Positions 47,548-58,769 of a DNA stretch of 64,000 bases are shown piece by piece. Source of the stretch: Falciphora oryzae (Eukaryota > Ascomycota > Sordariomycetes > Magnaporthales > Magnaporthaceae). The DNA lies in NCBI GenBank assembly GCA_000733355.1, contig JNVV01000003.1, positions 62,001 to 126,000 of the forward strand, read 5' to 3'. The notes under the pieces were generated by a model that was not told where the DNA came from, ran no database searches, and worked only from the letters and a program-made list of their open reading frames with translations. Each line of letters opens with the position of its first letter. Positions within the stretch are counted from its first letter, which is position 1. The translations under genes were made by a program, and so were the position numbers.

Positions 47548-49096
47548 CATGTGTAGAGTAGTGCCCGGTTACATTGGTACTAGCCCATGCTACTATCCCT
47601 CCCACCCATTTAACGCTTGGGGCTACTCGGTCACAGCAGTGGAGCCGGATGGCTCTATCAAGAAACGGATAGCGGAATACTGGACTACATCAGCTAGTTA
47701 GCACCAGAACCTCCAAACATGAAAGAATGTATAAGCAGACTACTGCCCATATGACTGACCTTAAGGCGTGATGCACAGGCGAGGTCCACTGCTGCTTGGA
47801 TAAATTACCATATGGGTGCGCAGTCGAGAGTGAGTTTTCACGGCGAGGTCTGTGAAAAAGCCTCACGACGGACAGTTCGAATGCACAGCCATCGTTGCTC
47901 TCGTTGTCCGAAAATAATACTGAACAAGCACATAATTCAGCATAGTATCGAGTCATTTAGACGCGGGGTTGACCTAGGGAACGTCTTGTTTCATCGACTT
48001 AAATTTAGACGTGGCACATATTTTTTCCGGATCAACCCACGTCTCTTGCCCGACCAAGGTGATAATGTACTTCCCAAAGAAGGCGAGGGCGGGTGAGTTT
48101 GATGCCCGATGGCGCCCGAGCTGTAGCATTCGCCCGCCAGAGAAGTTCCAGATCTGATAGCCAATATTGCGAACACGTGGAGTGTCAGACGGTTGATAGT
48201 TCTTCATGGGGTAATAGGCCTTACTGTGGAGAACTAAGTCACAGCACATGGTGCAGCAATGGCGACAAATGCTGCACCAGTCTGAGTGCAGCCTGCTCGC
48301 TCTTCAGCGCACATGTTATTTTGGTACGAGGCTAGGATGGATCCTGTCAGTCAAATGCCGCATTCGGTTAGCCTCCCGCACTTGCCCGCAAGCATCAACC
48401 AACCACATCCCAGCGCGACTGTCAGCCAACTCCGTCTTAGTGCCCTTTGGTCTGTGCGGTCAGCACTTGGCTTTCGCTGGCTCCAGGTTTAGGTAACCTT
48501 GGCTAGAGGCCCAAGGCCGCGCGCGGGCTCATCCCATCAGATGGGCCGTTCCATCAGCGACGTCTTTGTGGCTGAGTTGGATCTGCGCCCAGCGTCAAGC
48601 CAATCTAGGGGTAGGTAGCACCTGCCCGGCCAGTAATTACGTTGACGACCCCCGGGTCCTGACTGGCGGGTCGGGCATGGGGAAGCTCAATTTCGCCTGG
48701 GCTATTCCGTCGTTGAATCTTTCCTTTCGGCACCATTTTGTAGCTTACCAGACTTGACCGACCGCCTTCAAGACAAGCGAGAGAGGAAAAAAAAAAAAAA
48801 GAAGAAAACAGCAGTCAAAAAAAGAGCGAAACGCCACGAAACTCCCCATCTCCATCCGCTGTCAATGGCACCACAAAGCTAGCCGCGTTGGTCTCCATCC
48901 GTACCCCCTGAACTGAGATAGCAACGGTGCGGCGCGCTCCGTCACTACCGAACCACTTTCCACCGCCGCCAAACCTCTTCACCCCTCGCCCCCGACCGCC
49001 GACCAGCAGGTTTCGCTGTTTCTTTCCGCCTCGCAAGACCCGTCTCTGTCAACGGCCGGCAGAATAGCCAGATAGAAGCAAGAAACCCCAGAACCC
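47548..49096. promoter_or_regulatory. 1.55 kb intergenic region
   Basis: Tandem genes. CCTAGG at 47973-47978 and an A-run at 48787-48800. 48820-49096 is C-rich leader-like sequence upstream of TVP38. No coding signal seen. Confidence 0.6.
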
Positions 49097-50404
49097 ATGC
49101 CAGCCGACTACCCCTCGGCCGCGGCGGCCCTGTCCGTCTCGCCCGAACGACGGTCCTCGCTCGATCCCGCGTCGAACCCCGCGCCGCCATGGGCCCAACG
49201 ACCGCCTCGATCAAGCCGCCGCCACTCCCGAACCGTCCAGAGCAAGCAGACCTTCTCCGCTACCGTCATCCGCACAGTCTCGAGCCTCTCGCGCCAGCTG
49301 TGGACCATCTTCCTGCGCCTGCCCCGGATCCAGCAGGCGGCCATCGTCGTGGCCGCCATATCGCTCCCCATATTCTCCATCCTCTTCCTACTATATAGCC
49401 ACGCCATATTCACCTGGCTGGGGCCCGTGGCCAAGGCCTGGCGCGGCCTGCCCGGCGGCTGGCTCATAATCTGGGTCATGGCCTTCGCGAGCGCCTTCCC
49501 GCCCATGATCGGCTACAGCACGTCCATGACCCTCGCGGGCATGGTCTACGGCTTCCCGCTCGGCTGGCCTATCGCCGCCTCGGCCACCATCGCCGGCTCC
49601 ACAGCCGCGTTCATGACCAGCCGCGGTATCTTCAGCGGCTACGTCCAGTCGCTCGTCGGCACCGACAAGCGATTTGTCGCCCTCAGCCAGGTCCTTCGCC
49701 GTGACGGCCTGCTCGTCCTCACCGGGGTGCGGTTTTGCCCTCTCCCGTACAGCCTCAGCAACGGCTTCCTCTCTACGATACCGAGCATTCGGCCGTGGTC
49801 GTTTGCGCTTGCTACCGCATTCGTCAGGTGAGTTATACTCGTGCTCTCTCCGTCTATGCGTGAATATCCGGGAATCTCCCAAGGGCCTTTGACTGACGTG
49901 CAAATCTCATCCATTTCCAACAGCCCAAAACTGCTCATTCATGTCTTTATCGGCAGCCGACTCGCAAAGCTGGCCGAGGAGGGTGACACCATGTCGTTCA
50001 GCGACAAGATGGTCAACTACACTGGTATGGGAATCTCGGCCGTGGTGGGCGGTGTTGTGGGCTTGGTGGTGTACCGGCGCACGATGGCGCGGGCGGCGGA
50101 GCTGGCGCGCGAGGAGCGGCAGCAGCAGGGGCTCCCGATCGACGGTTACGATGAGGGCGGGTACGAAGACAGCGAGGCGGGCAGCGGACGTGGCCGCGAG
50201 AGCGAGCAGTCCGGGCTCATGTCGGCGCTCATGAACCCGGACGACGCCGAGGCCGCGGCGCTGATGGACGACGACGACATCTCGCTTTGGGGCGCGGACG
50301 ACTACGAGCTGGACCGCGGACCGTCGGCTGGTCGTCGCTTTACCGACGAGGAGGCTGCGCTTGGGGGCGATGGCGCGAGAGCCAGCCGGCAATCTCGAAG
50401 GTAG
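49097..50404 (+). CDS. TVP38: Golgi membrane protein TVP38 (VTT/SNARE-associated domain)
   Basis: Exons 49097-49827 and 49924-50404 (AG|GTGAGT...CAACAG), 403 residues. Five to six membrane segments: AAIVVAAISLPIFSILFLLY, LIIWVMAFASAFPPMIGYS, the SMTLAGMVYGFPLGW re-entrant-like stretch, SLSNGFLSTIPSIRPWSFAL and MGISAVVGGVVGLVVY. The conserved VTT core motifs (GxxYG-type AGMVYGFPLGW; RFCPLPYSLSNGFLS) are intact. The N-terminal 70 residues are Ser/Arg/Pro-rich and cytosolic; the C-terminal tail is acidic. The VTT family is related to TMEM41/VMP1 lipid scramblases; yeast Tvp38 is a late-Golgi vesicle protein. Intron position inside the core is typical. Confidence 0.92.
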
Positions 50405-51116
50405 ACCATATCCCCTCTACCAGGGGGCTTAGAAGAAGGAGGCGGGAGGAACTCCACGGCCACGGCTTGGTGATAGGGAATGAGGAGTATGATTGCGGGA
50501 GCGGATTCGATCGAGATATTCTCTTCTTTTTTTATTCATGGGTCATTTATAGGGGATTCTGCATGCAATGGCGTTGGGGAGCTGTCTGCTCTTTGGATAT
50601 TTACCCTCATTGTTGTTTTATCTTTTGTTTCGTTTTTTCTATGTTTGTGCTGAAGGAGGATAGACAAACATCTAGACTTTATTTAGTTGACCCGGTGTCT
50701 TTTGTCGATGTATCGAGAGATTAGACTAGCGTCTGGGCGAGCCCGGCAAAAACAGGCTTGGCCATGTGATTCTAAGCTAGCATGGAGTGCTTGCATATCC
50801 ATGGCGTTTATGTGATTGTAAGCCTGCGACGATGTCGCCGACGGATACATGAGCGAATGCTGTGCTAATTATCTTGGCCCGCAGCGTCGACGCCTGCTGG
50901 GGAGATTGGCGGGGAAGAGCTCCAGCTTCCGGCGCCGGGTTTCGAGCCCAACCAGGAGACGGCGGGACTCGGAATTCGGCTGGTGTCAGGCTATCTCCAA
51001 ACCCCCACCCGGCAACTCTGTTCTGGGACGGGACAATCAAGCAACAGGCGTCTTACGGATCTCCCGCACCACGTTCTCTGTAGTAAACCAACCCAGCCTG
51101 AAGCGAGCACCCAGCT
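50405..51116. promoter_or_regulatory. Intergenic region between TVP38 and proline iminopeptidase
   Basis: 712 bp between tandem genes. 50520-50640 is T-rich and probably TVP38 3' UTR. No gene seen. Confidence 0.6.
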
Positions 51117-52621
51117 ATGGCGAAAATCCTGATTCCGCCGGCGAAGCTGCTGAGCAGCAAGAGCCACCTGATCCCTGGTTAGTCCCGTCGGGCTCCCGTG
51201 TCTGCCTATAGCGAGCGAACGGACGGACTCGTCGGCTAAGCAGCAGAACCCGGGTCGCCACAGGCCAGTACCTGGTGGACGAGCTAGCCTTCTCGGTCCC
51301 GCTCAACTACCGCAAGCCAACCGCGGAGACGCTGCAGCTGTTTGCCCGCAGCGTTCGCAAATATGAGCGCCCCATCGTGCCGCCGCCTCCGCCAGAGTGC
51401 AAGCCGTGGATGGTCTACTGCGAGGGCGGGCCTGGCTTTGGCAACCAGGAGCCCCAGAACATGCCCCTCACCAAGGTCGCGCTCGAGAGGGGCTACCAGG
51501 TGCTCTACCTCGACTACCGGGGCACCGGCCTCAGCACCCCCGTCACCGCCGTCCTCCTGGAGTCCAAGGGCGGCGCCCAGCAGCAGACAGACTACCTCAG
51601 GCTCTTCAGGCAGGACAGCATCGTCTACGACCTCGAGGCCGTCCGCCAGACCCTGACCGAGAACTCGCCCGAGGAGGTGCGCCAGTGGTCGCTCTTCGGG
51701 CAGTCCTTTGGCGGGTTCGTGGCCTTGACGTACCTGTCCAAGTACCCCGAGGGCCTGCGCGAGGTCTTCCTCACGGGCGGGCTCGCCCCCGTCGGGAGGG
51801 ACGCCGAGGAAGTCTACAAGGCGACGTACCGCAAGGTCGTGGAGCGCAACGAGGCCTACTACAAAAAGTTCCCCGAAGACGGCGCGCGGCTGTCGCGGCT
51901 GGCGTCCTTTCTTTCCAGTAGAGGCGGATCGGTCCCGCTCCCCGCGGGCGGCAAGCTCACCTTCCCGCGCCTGATGACGCTGGGCTCCCAGTTCGGCGCG
52001 CACGGCGGGCTCGACTCGGTGCACGCCACGCTGCTCCGGGCCGACACGGATCTGGAGCAGGTCGGGTACCTGACACGGCCGACGCTGGTCCAGTTCGAGC
52101 AGGCCACCCCATTCGATACGGCTCCGATATACGCAATCATCCACGAGGCCATCTACTGCGACGGGCCGGGGATATCGTCGAGGTGGGCGGCGCAGCGCGT
52201 GGGTGCGGGGCTGGAGCGGTTTGAGTGGCTCTCGGGCACCGGTGATAAAGATGGCGGCGGTGCCTTTGCAGTCGACAAGTCCCGGCCGCCCTTCTTCTCG
52301 GGGGAGATGATATTCCCGCTCCACTTTGAGACGTACCCAGAGCTGGTCCGAATACGAGAAGCGGCGAACATCCTGGCTAATGTTGACGATTGGGACCCGC
52401 TGTATGACGAGGAGCGGCTTGCCAAGAACCAAGTGCCTCTCTATGCGGCAAGCTACATCGAGGACCTGTACGTCGACTACGGGTTCGCTAGAGAGACGGC
52501 CTCCAAGGTAAAGGGCGCCAAGGTGTTTGAGACCAACGTGATTTACCACAACGGGCTTCGCGCCAAGTCGGACGAGATATTGGGGCAGCTGTTCCGGCTA
52601 CGAGACGACACTATCGATTAG
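51117..52621 (+). CDS. Proline iminopeptidase (peptidase family S33)
   Basis: Exons 51117-51177 and 51264-52621 (G|GTTAGT...CCACAG), 472 residues. The long exon has no ATG at its start; the short first exon MAKILIPPAKLLSSKSHLIP joins in phase. Removes N-terminal proline from peptides. Alpha/beta-hydrolase landmarks: oxyanion motif GGPG at residues 75-78, strand LYLDYRGTGLSTP, and nucleophile elbow GQSFGG with the Ser at 168. A late His in VIYHNGLRAKSDEI is the likely third triad member. The first residues lack a secretion signal, so it is probably cytosolic. Length is typical for fungal members. Confidence 0.9.
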
Positions 52622-53305
52622 GCATCTTATTGCTGCCCGTCCTGGGCGCGACCCAATGATAAACATTCACCGATATTGACGAAGAGCTGGATATTTGGCT
52701 TTACCTGGTGGTCCTGTTTAGTGGCATAAGCTTGGGTACTGTGACGATAATCTCCTTCGCGGCTTGGGGCCAAAATGAAGCTAGGTAGCCTCGCCTAGGT
52801 CCCAGGTATCTGGCTGAAAAAGGGAGTTACTCATTTGGGTTATTGCATGGCAGATATCAACATGAAATTTGGTTAGGCTTGTCTTATCCTATCGGTTGGT
52901 CGTCATTCTTGGATACGGGGATCTATGAGGGCACGATAGCGCACCTCGACCCGCATTAGTTTCCGAGTCCGGTCGGCTCTCGGGGCTCCGGCTTTGATGA
53001 CGCTGATGGGCGGCGTGGCGTCGTTACACTCGGAGCTGCTGTTTGTAGAAGGAGAACAGCCCCAGACATTAGAATCCAGCTGAGTGAGCACTGTGCTCTC
53101 ACCGAGGACAGTCGGGTCAGCAACAAAGCACTTCAGTGGGGCGCTCCACCCTTAGCCAGGAAAATGACCGCGCGATAAAACTGGGAAGCGAAGTTTGTCC
53201 GCGCTCCCTTATTTTGGCGCCCATTTCTTCCAACTCACGCCGGCTTTCTTTCCTTCCCTTCTCCCAAAAACGAAACACCAGCAGACACACCGCAAACCGC
53301 TGGGA
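52622..53305. promoter_or_regulatory. Intergenic region between tandem genes
   Basis: 684 bp. CCTAGG at 52794-52799. 53200-53300 is pyrimidine-rich just before the next start. No gene seen. Confidence 0.6.
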
Positions 53306-55241
53306 ATGACATGTCAGGAACTCACCCAAACCCTGGTCGAGTCGTTCAACGCTCTCGCCGATGAGGTCCAGAACCTGATCGACAGGAAGACAATCCTGGA
53401 GCACAAGTTGCGCTACGCCCATGAGCAGGTATGTGGATTTTTTGCCTTTGTTTTGGTTCTTCACTTCGCCTGCCTCGGACCTTTTCGCCCCGCGGCCCCG
53501 GCCCTAGCCTCACTAGCCTCTCCCGAGCAACCAGCGACCCTTATGATGATTACCTTTAGCTCTAGATCTTGAGCTGCTTCGTCAGCAGAGATAGACAACA
53601 TTACCATTTTCTGAACTCGCTTCTTGTTCTTCCGCTGCCCCGACTTCACCTCTTCGTTCTCGCATGGCATCTGTACCTTACAGTCAGGCACCCTTGAAAC
53701 AACGCAATCCGCTGACACATGGTGGCGGCGTTGCTTTTCAGTATCAGTACCTAGCAGACAAATATGCGCCAGCCGTCCCCGCCGTGTCGGAGACTCTGGC
53801 CAAGCTGCAACTCCCGCCAGAAGTCGGCCACCCAGCGTTGTTGAACTCCCACCTAGTGCCGCTGCCGAAACGTGGCTCCAGCTCCGACAACGCCCAGATT
53901 GCACTCTTTATCCGTGAAGGAAGGAAGGTTGCGAGCAGGCTGTCTAGTCTGACGGATCAGAGCAAGCCCAGCACCGAGAGTAGCAAGGGCGCCCTCTCCA
54001 CTACAGATATGACCACTCTGTCCGCTACTGTCTTGGAGCAAGACTTTACTGTCCAGGGGAAGAAAGGCCAGCTGAAATGTCCGTTCTCGGCCCCGGCTAC
54101 CACTGCCGGTGGAGATAAGGATAAGGAGCTACCCGGGGACGGGAACCCGAATGGCATTGCCCCGGACGCGCCGGTGCAGGGCCAGGACGCGACGCCGCAT
54201 CACGGAGATGACCCGATATGCGCAGCCTTGATCGACGAGACGGCGTCTCAGGGTGCAGCTAGCGGGGCCGCTGCCGCCAAATGCCCCATCAGGTTTTTGG
54301 ATCAGCACTCAGCCGAGGAGATCGCGCATTATGTGGAAACGCACAAGCACGAGATCCCCCGCAGTCACGAGGTCTGCATCGAACGGTATCAGCGCAACGA
54401 GGATCAAATACGAAAGCTCGATGCCAAGTACGGCAGCCTAGTCGGCATGATCGCGGACCTGAGCCAGCTGCACAAGCCTATGCTACCACGCCCAGGGAAC
54501 CAGGAGGACGTCGACGGGGCTTCGAACCGGCGCGTCGAGGATTGGGCGCATGAAGTCAGCGCCAACAAACCAGACGACCCGCCCGAACAGGGAGCCGCGC
54601 CAGTATCACCCGCTCCTCATACCATGGATGCAGATGGCGACCATGGCGATGGTGAGGACGGCCGCGAAAGCCACTTCGACCGGCCCCTCAAGGAGGTCCG
54701 CGTTGGCGAGTCTCCGAGTCGCCCATGGGGCATCTCTGTTCCAGTCTACGGCAGCGCAACACTGCACAGCGGAAACGACGAGCGCCCAGTGTCTCCGCCG
54801 CCTGCACCCGTGCACATGCCTCGGGTGGCCGAACCCAAAACTCCGCGTTCGGGAGCAGCGGGCAAAGCCGGCCCATCCGAATGTCCCTTTGACCACACGA
54901 AGCTCCAGGGCATGATGTCGTCGCCTTTCCACAAGACAGAAGGAGCGGATCGAGACAGTCACCGACCGTCCGTTAGTGGCGTTAGCGCCGTGGGTTTTAC
55001 GCCTCATCGCGAAATGCCCCAAGTGCCATCGTCCGTCGTGCTCCCCAAGCAAGCGCCTCCAGAGTCTAGTGCCCCGGGGTACAGCAGCGCTCCCCGGCCG
55101 GCCTTCATAAACCCCCCTAGTATTGCTAAGCCTGGGCAACCGGCCACTGCCCCTCAGATGCTATTTACGGGCCCAGTCTTCATTGGCTATCCGATCGAGC
55201 AGGCCATCCAGTTTATGCAGCATTTCCAGAACAACCAGTGA
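53306..55241 (+). CDS. Conserved fungal protein of unknown function with CP motifs
   Basis: Exons 53306-53428 and 53742-55241 (CAG|GTATGT; GCTGAC branch; TTTTCAG), 540 residues. Exon 1 encodes a coiled coil (LVESFNALADEVQNLIDRKT) that continues in exon 2 (YQYLADKYAPA). A conserved central block reads KCPIRFLDQHSAEEIAHYVE, then IPRSHEVCIERYQRNEDQIR and LSQLHKPMLP. Another block is PLKEVRVGESPSRPWGISVP. The protein ends GPVFIGYPIEQAIQFM. Three Cys-Pro dipeptides recur in similar settings: C154 (LKCPFSA), C222 (KCPIRF) and C422 (ECPFDHTK). No signal peptide or membrane segment. I recognise it as conserved among filamentous ascomycetes but know no function. The intron is unusually long (313 nt). 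Confidence 0.75.
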
Positions 55242-55646
55242 CGTTGTTTGGCGCTGCCCGTTCTCATGATTATTAGTTTATCAGGGTCCATTCCGACCCC
55301 GTGCGTTTTTCGCAGAGCGTTGATTTCCTCATGAATTGGTTTGCGATGGCGTTTGGGTGTTTTTCTTTTTCGTCCGCGTTTCCTCTGGTTATCAGTGATT
55401 GGGATGGGAACATGGGAATGGTAACGCGGCGCTGTTATAACATTCAGACCCCCGGAGACAACTTTGAGGGAACCCCAGGACTCAGGCTGGGTATGTTTTG
55501 ATCAGATAGGCTAATGTGGCATGTCTCTTACGTGTGTACATGGAGACTTGATACCAACGTGTTTTTCACCATTTTTGTCGCGGGCCTCGTAGCGTTCGTT
55601 CCTACCCATCGTGCTTGCATCTACGTCTCCCTCGTCTTCTTGTCTT
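55242..55646. other. Convergent 3' intergenic region
   Basis: 405 bp between two stops; T-rich. No gene seen. Confidence 0.65.
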
Positions 55647-57582
55647 TTATATGGGCACCTTGGGGGCAAGTCGTTTCCACAAGGCGCAGCGCTCTGTAAG
55701 TTGGGAAAGCTTCAGCTGCCCGAAGCCCTCTGTGCGGACGTGGAACTGATACCCTGTGTCTAAAGCAGGCACGGTCGAGTTGATGGTGAGGTTTCTAGCG
55801 TTGGGGTCGCCTGTGGCCATGAAGGACGCCATGGCACCCGTGTAGCCCAAGAAATGATGACGATCTGTCTCGTGCGCCGTGTTGGGCGCGTTCCACTGTT
55901 GCTCTTTGTCAGCCCACCAACTCTCGAGGAGGCTGTGCCCATGAATCAAGCGGGGCCATCACCATGGGGGAGAAAACCTACCCAATACACATCGGAGGCA
56001 TGCCTCGCGGGCGCGATGGAGTATTCCCCGAGCCAGCCTCGTTCCCCGGCGGCGCCGGAGAGCCAGAAGGCCGGGCAGGCCAGCACGACGTCGCGGTAGA
56101 CGAGGCCCGCGCGCGTGGTGCCGTCGTCGTAGCGGTCGATGGCCTCGGAGCTGCCGCGCTCCGGGTACAGCCGGCGCACAGCCTCGAGGTCGTCGGCGTC
56201 CAGGCCCGGCAGGAAGCCGGCCAGCCAGGCGTCAAAGTCGGCAGCCGTGATGACGGACCCGGGCGGGTGGATGAAGTCCTCGCCCTCATGGGTGTTGTAC
56301 ATGGAGAAGACGAGGGGCGGCGGGGGGTGGCGTGGCTCTCCTTGTGTGGTGGCTATGCTGCTCAGCGGGCGGCGCAGGAAGCGGCCGTCGAGGACGGGGG
56401 CCCAGGTGAAGGTCGACGTGTTGTGCAGGTGGCTGTCGGCGATGAAGAGGCTCGCGTTGCGGATGGCTTGCACGTCGGCCTTCTTGAGACAGGCGAGCCG
56501 GCCGTCGGCTGCTTTGTTGCTGTCCTCCTTCCCGCCCTGAGAAGGTGGTGGTGGTGGTGGGCTGCCGCAGCCGACGCGCTCCGAGAGGGTGTCAAAGATC
56601 CACTGCGCCTCGGGGCTGTCGAAGGCGTACGTCTTTGGCCAGAAGGGGCTGTTGGCCAGGGCCGCGACGAAGAGGGGCTTCTTGGGCGCTAGCGGTTGCG
56701 GTAGCCCGGCGCTGGTGATGGTCTCGTGGTCTGGTTTGGCGATGGCCTGGGCCACGACGCTACCGCCACCGGCAGATTCTAGTTTTGCGGGTTGTATGTA
56801 AAAAACGTGGCTGTCAGACGGCCGGATGCAGAATGAGGAAAAGGGGGAAAGAAAGAGAACTAACGCCCCTGGATGGTGATGCGGTCCGGATCCCCGCCGA
56901 AGTGGCGGATGTACCTGCCCGTCCACTCGATGGCGGCCCGCTGGTCCAACAGGCCCGGGTTCAGGTCCGAGCGCGGGTGGTCGGCGGCGACCTGCCTTCC
57001 CGGGAGGAAGCCGAAGGCGTTTGTGCGGTAGTTTGGGTAGACGATCACCAGCCCCGGGTCGGCCGAGACGTTGAGCACGGGGTAGAGCGAGGGCGGCGGC
57101 TCGAACGAGGCTGAGCCTCTGATGAAGCCGCCGCCGTAAAAGACCACGACCACGGGCCGGAGCGGCTGGCCGCGCGTCCAGGGCCGGCTGTAGAGGCCTA
57201 GGTAGAGGCAGTCTTCGGAGCCCGAGGTCTGCCTTGTCGTCCGTTTCGGGATGTGATTGGATCCCTTTATCTTAGTTTTGTCTTCTTGTTCGTTACATAC
57301 ACACAGTATGGTATGTCAGCTGCTACCGACCTCGCGCTGGGGACACATGCTAAACCGCTGGGTCGAGTTGTAAACGTCGCGGCCGACATGCTGGGGCGGC
57401 TGCGGCCCGCGGAACCTGTTCTCACCCACCGGAGGCGCGGCAAAGGGTATCTTTTGCCAGTACGAGACGTTGTACTTATCCGAGTAGGCTCCCTGGAACG
57501 TCCCATAGTCGAGGGCTGCGAGGAGCTCCTGCGCGCGGGCAGCGGTCCCGGCGATGAGGAAGATGATGCTGCGCATCTGCAT
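55647..57582 (-). CDS. Secreted type-B carboxylesterase
   Basis: Exons 57582-57331, 57228-56865, 56778-55982 and 55895-55647, 553 residues. N-terminal signal peptide MQMRSIIFLIAGTAARAQ. Type-B esterase landmarks: WQKIPFAAPPVGENRFRGP, SEDCLYLGLYSRPW, oxyanion-hole segment VVVFYGGGFIRGS, VYPNYRTNAFGFLP, and nucleophile elbow GQSAGGGS, rebuilt across intron 2 (GGGC|AATCTGCC). The acid is probably the Glu in YNTHEGEDF. The His is expected in the last 120 residues and is not certain. The first donor, GAG|GTCGGT, is non-consensus but is the only one giving the right phase. An insertion with six prolines sits near residue 280. Likely hydrolyses small esters outside the cell; substrate is unknown. 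Confidence 0.87.
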
Positions 57583-58769
57583 TGCTAGTCCATCCCAATC
57601 TTCTGCTAACGACCGACCCCACGGTTTTATCAAGATAGCATACAGGCAAGATCTTTCACGGTGGCATGTCTGCTTCCATATTTCTCCCGCCTGCCTCGGC
57701 ACGGTGGTATCGTGGGCGGCTCCTCTCTCCGCCTCTTTGCGGGGATGGCCTGGCGCCCTCGTATCTCTGCTCATTGGTAGATTCGTATTCGAGATGTAAC
57801 ACCATGCAGGTCCGATTTAGCCAGCTTGCTCATTGGTCTCCGGCGATGGAATGTTAGAAGAGAGGCGCCAAGCTTGAGGAGGCTCGACCGGCAGGGAAGG
57901 ACTTGATGGATTATGTGCGCAAAAGGCTGTGGTCATTCCTAGCTGGCCTCCAGCACGGAGGAGGGTTGGCGCCTCAGTTGGCCAGGAGGCCCGCCAAGGC
58001 CGACTTCTCAGGTTGACGTGCCCATTGTGAAGGTTTAAAATCGCTGAGACAGGCGAGTGGATTTAGCTGTATGATCTGTCACAACGCTGAGTCATATCTC
58101 CATGGTCACTGGGACGGACTATATAGACGCTCAACTCCCATCCAGAGAGACGCTGAGGATCGATACATCAGAGCCAGGCATATTTCCATAGCTCCGGTAC
58201 CAGACGCGGAAATCATCACAATAAACGTCGTGTACTGGGTCAAACTCGTTTCCACACAAAATACTGACTTGTCTGAAAAAAGTGACTTGTGCTCGTTTTT
58301 GGATGATAGCAAGAATACGAGTGAGATTATATCGCGAAAGAGAAAAAAAAAAGAGGCGAGTTCGGGACCAAATCAAGGCGCTTCCAAAGCACGATAGAAA
58401 AGAGGAATCGCAAGGGCTGGTGAGGCAAGAAAGAAGATCGAGAACAAACAGCATCAAGACCCAGCGCAGAGAGGTATCGTGTCGTTCATCCTTCGCTAAC
58501 GAGAAACTAGAAGACTAGTGAGTAAAGGCGTCCTGTGGGGCCATAGCACTTCCTGTAAAGAAAGAAAAAGCACTGAGTAATTCTCAAGAAAGCAAAACAC
58601 ACGGCTGTGGCTGCGTTTTGAGCTCGGGTGAGAACGCCCTGAACTGAAAAGAAAACATAGCACTGGTCGGTCGTTTGATTGTCAAGGAGAGGCAGAAATG
58701 AGAAGGGAGCAAGAACAATGCCTCGGAACTCTAATGGTGGCAAAGAGGCGCACACAGTCAATGACAGGA
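57583..58769. promoter_or_regulatory. 1.2 kb intergenic region
   Basis: Upstream of the carboxylesterase and downstream of the BTB gene (both minus strand). AT-richer at 58200-58700. No gene seen. Confidence 0.6.

Noticed and set aside
51284..52549. 421-codon open frame antisense to proline iminopeptidase
   Set aside because: Mirror of the GC-biased third positions of the sense gene; no domain and no start or splice logic of its own.
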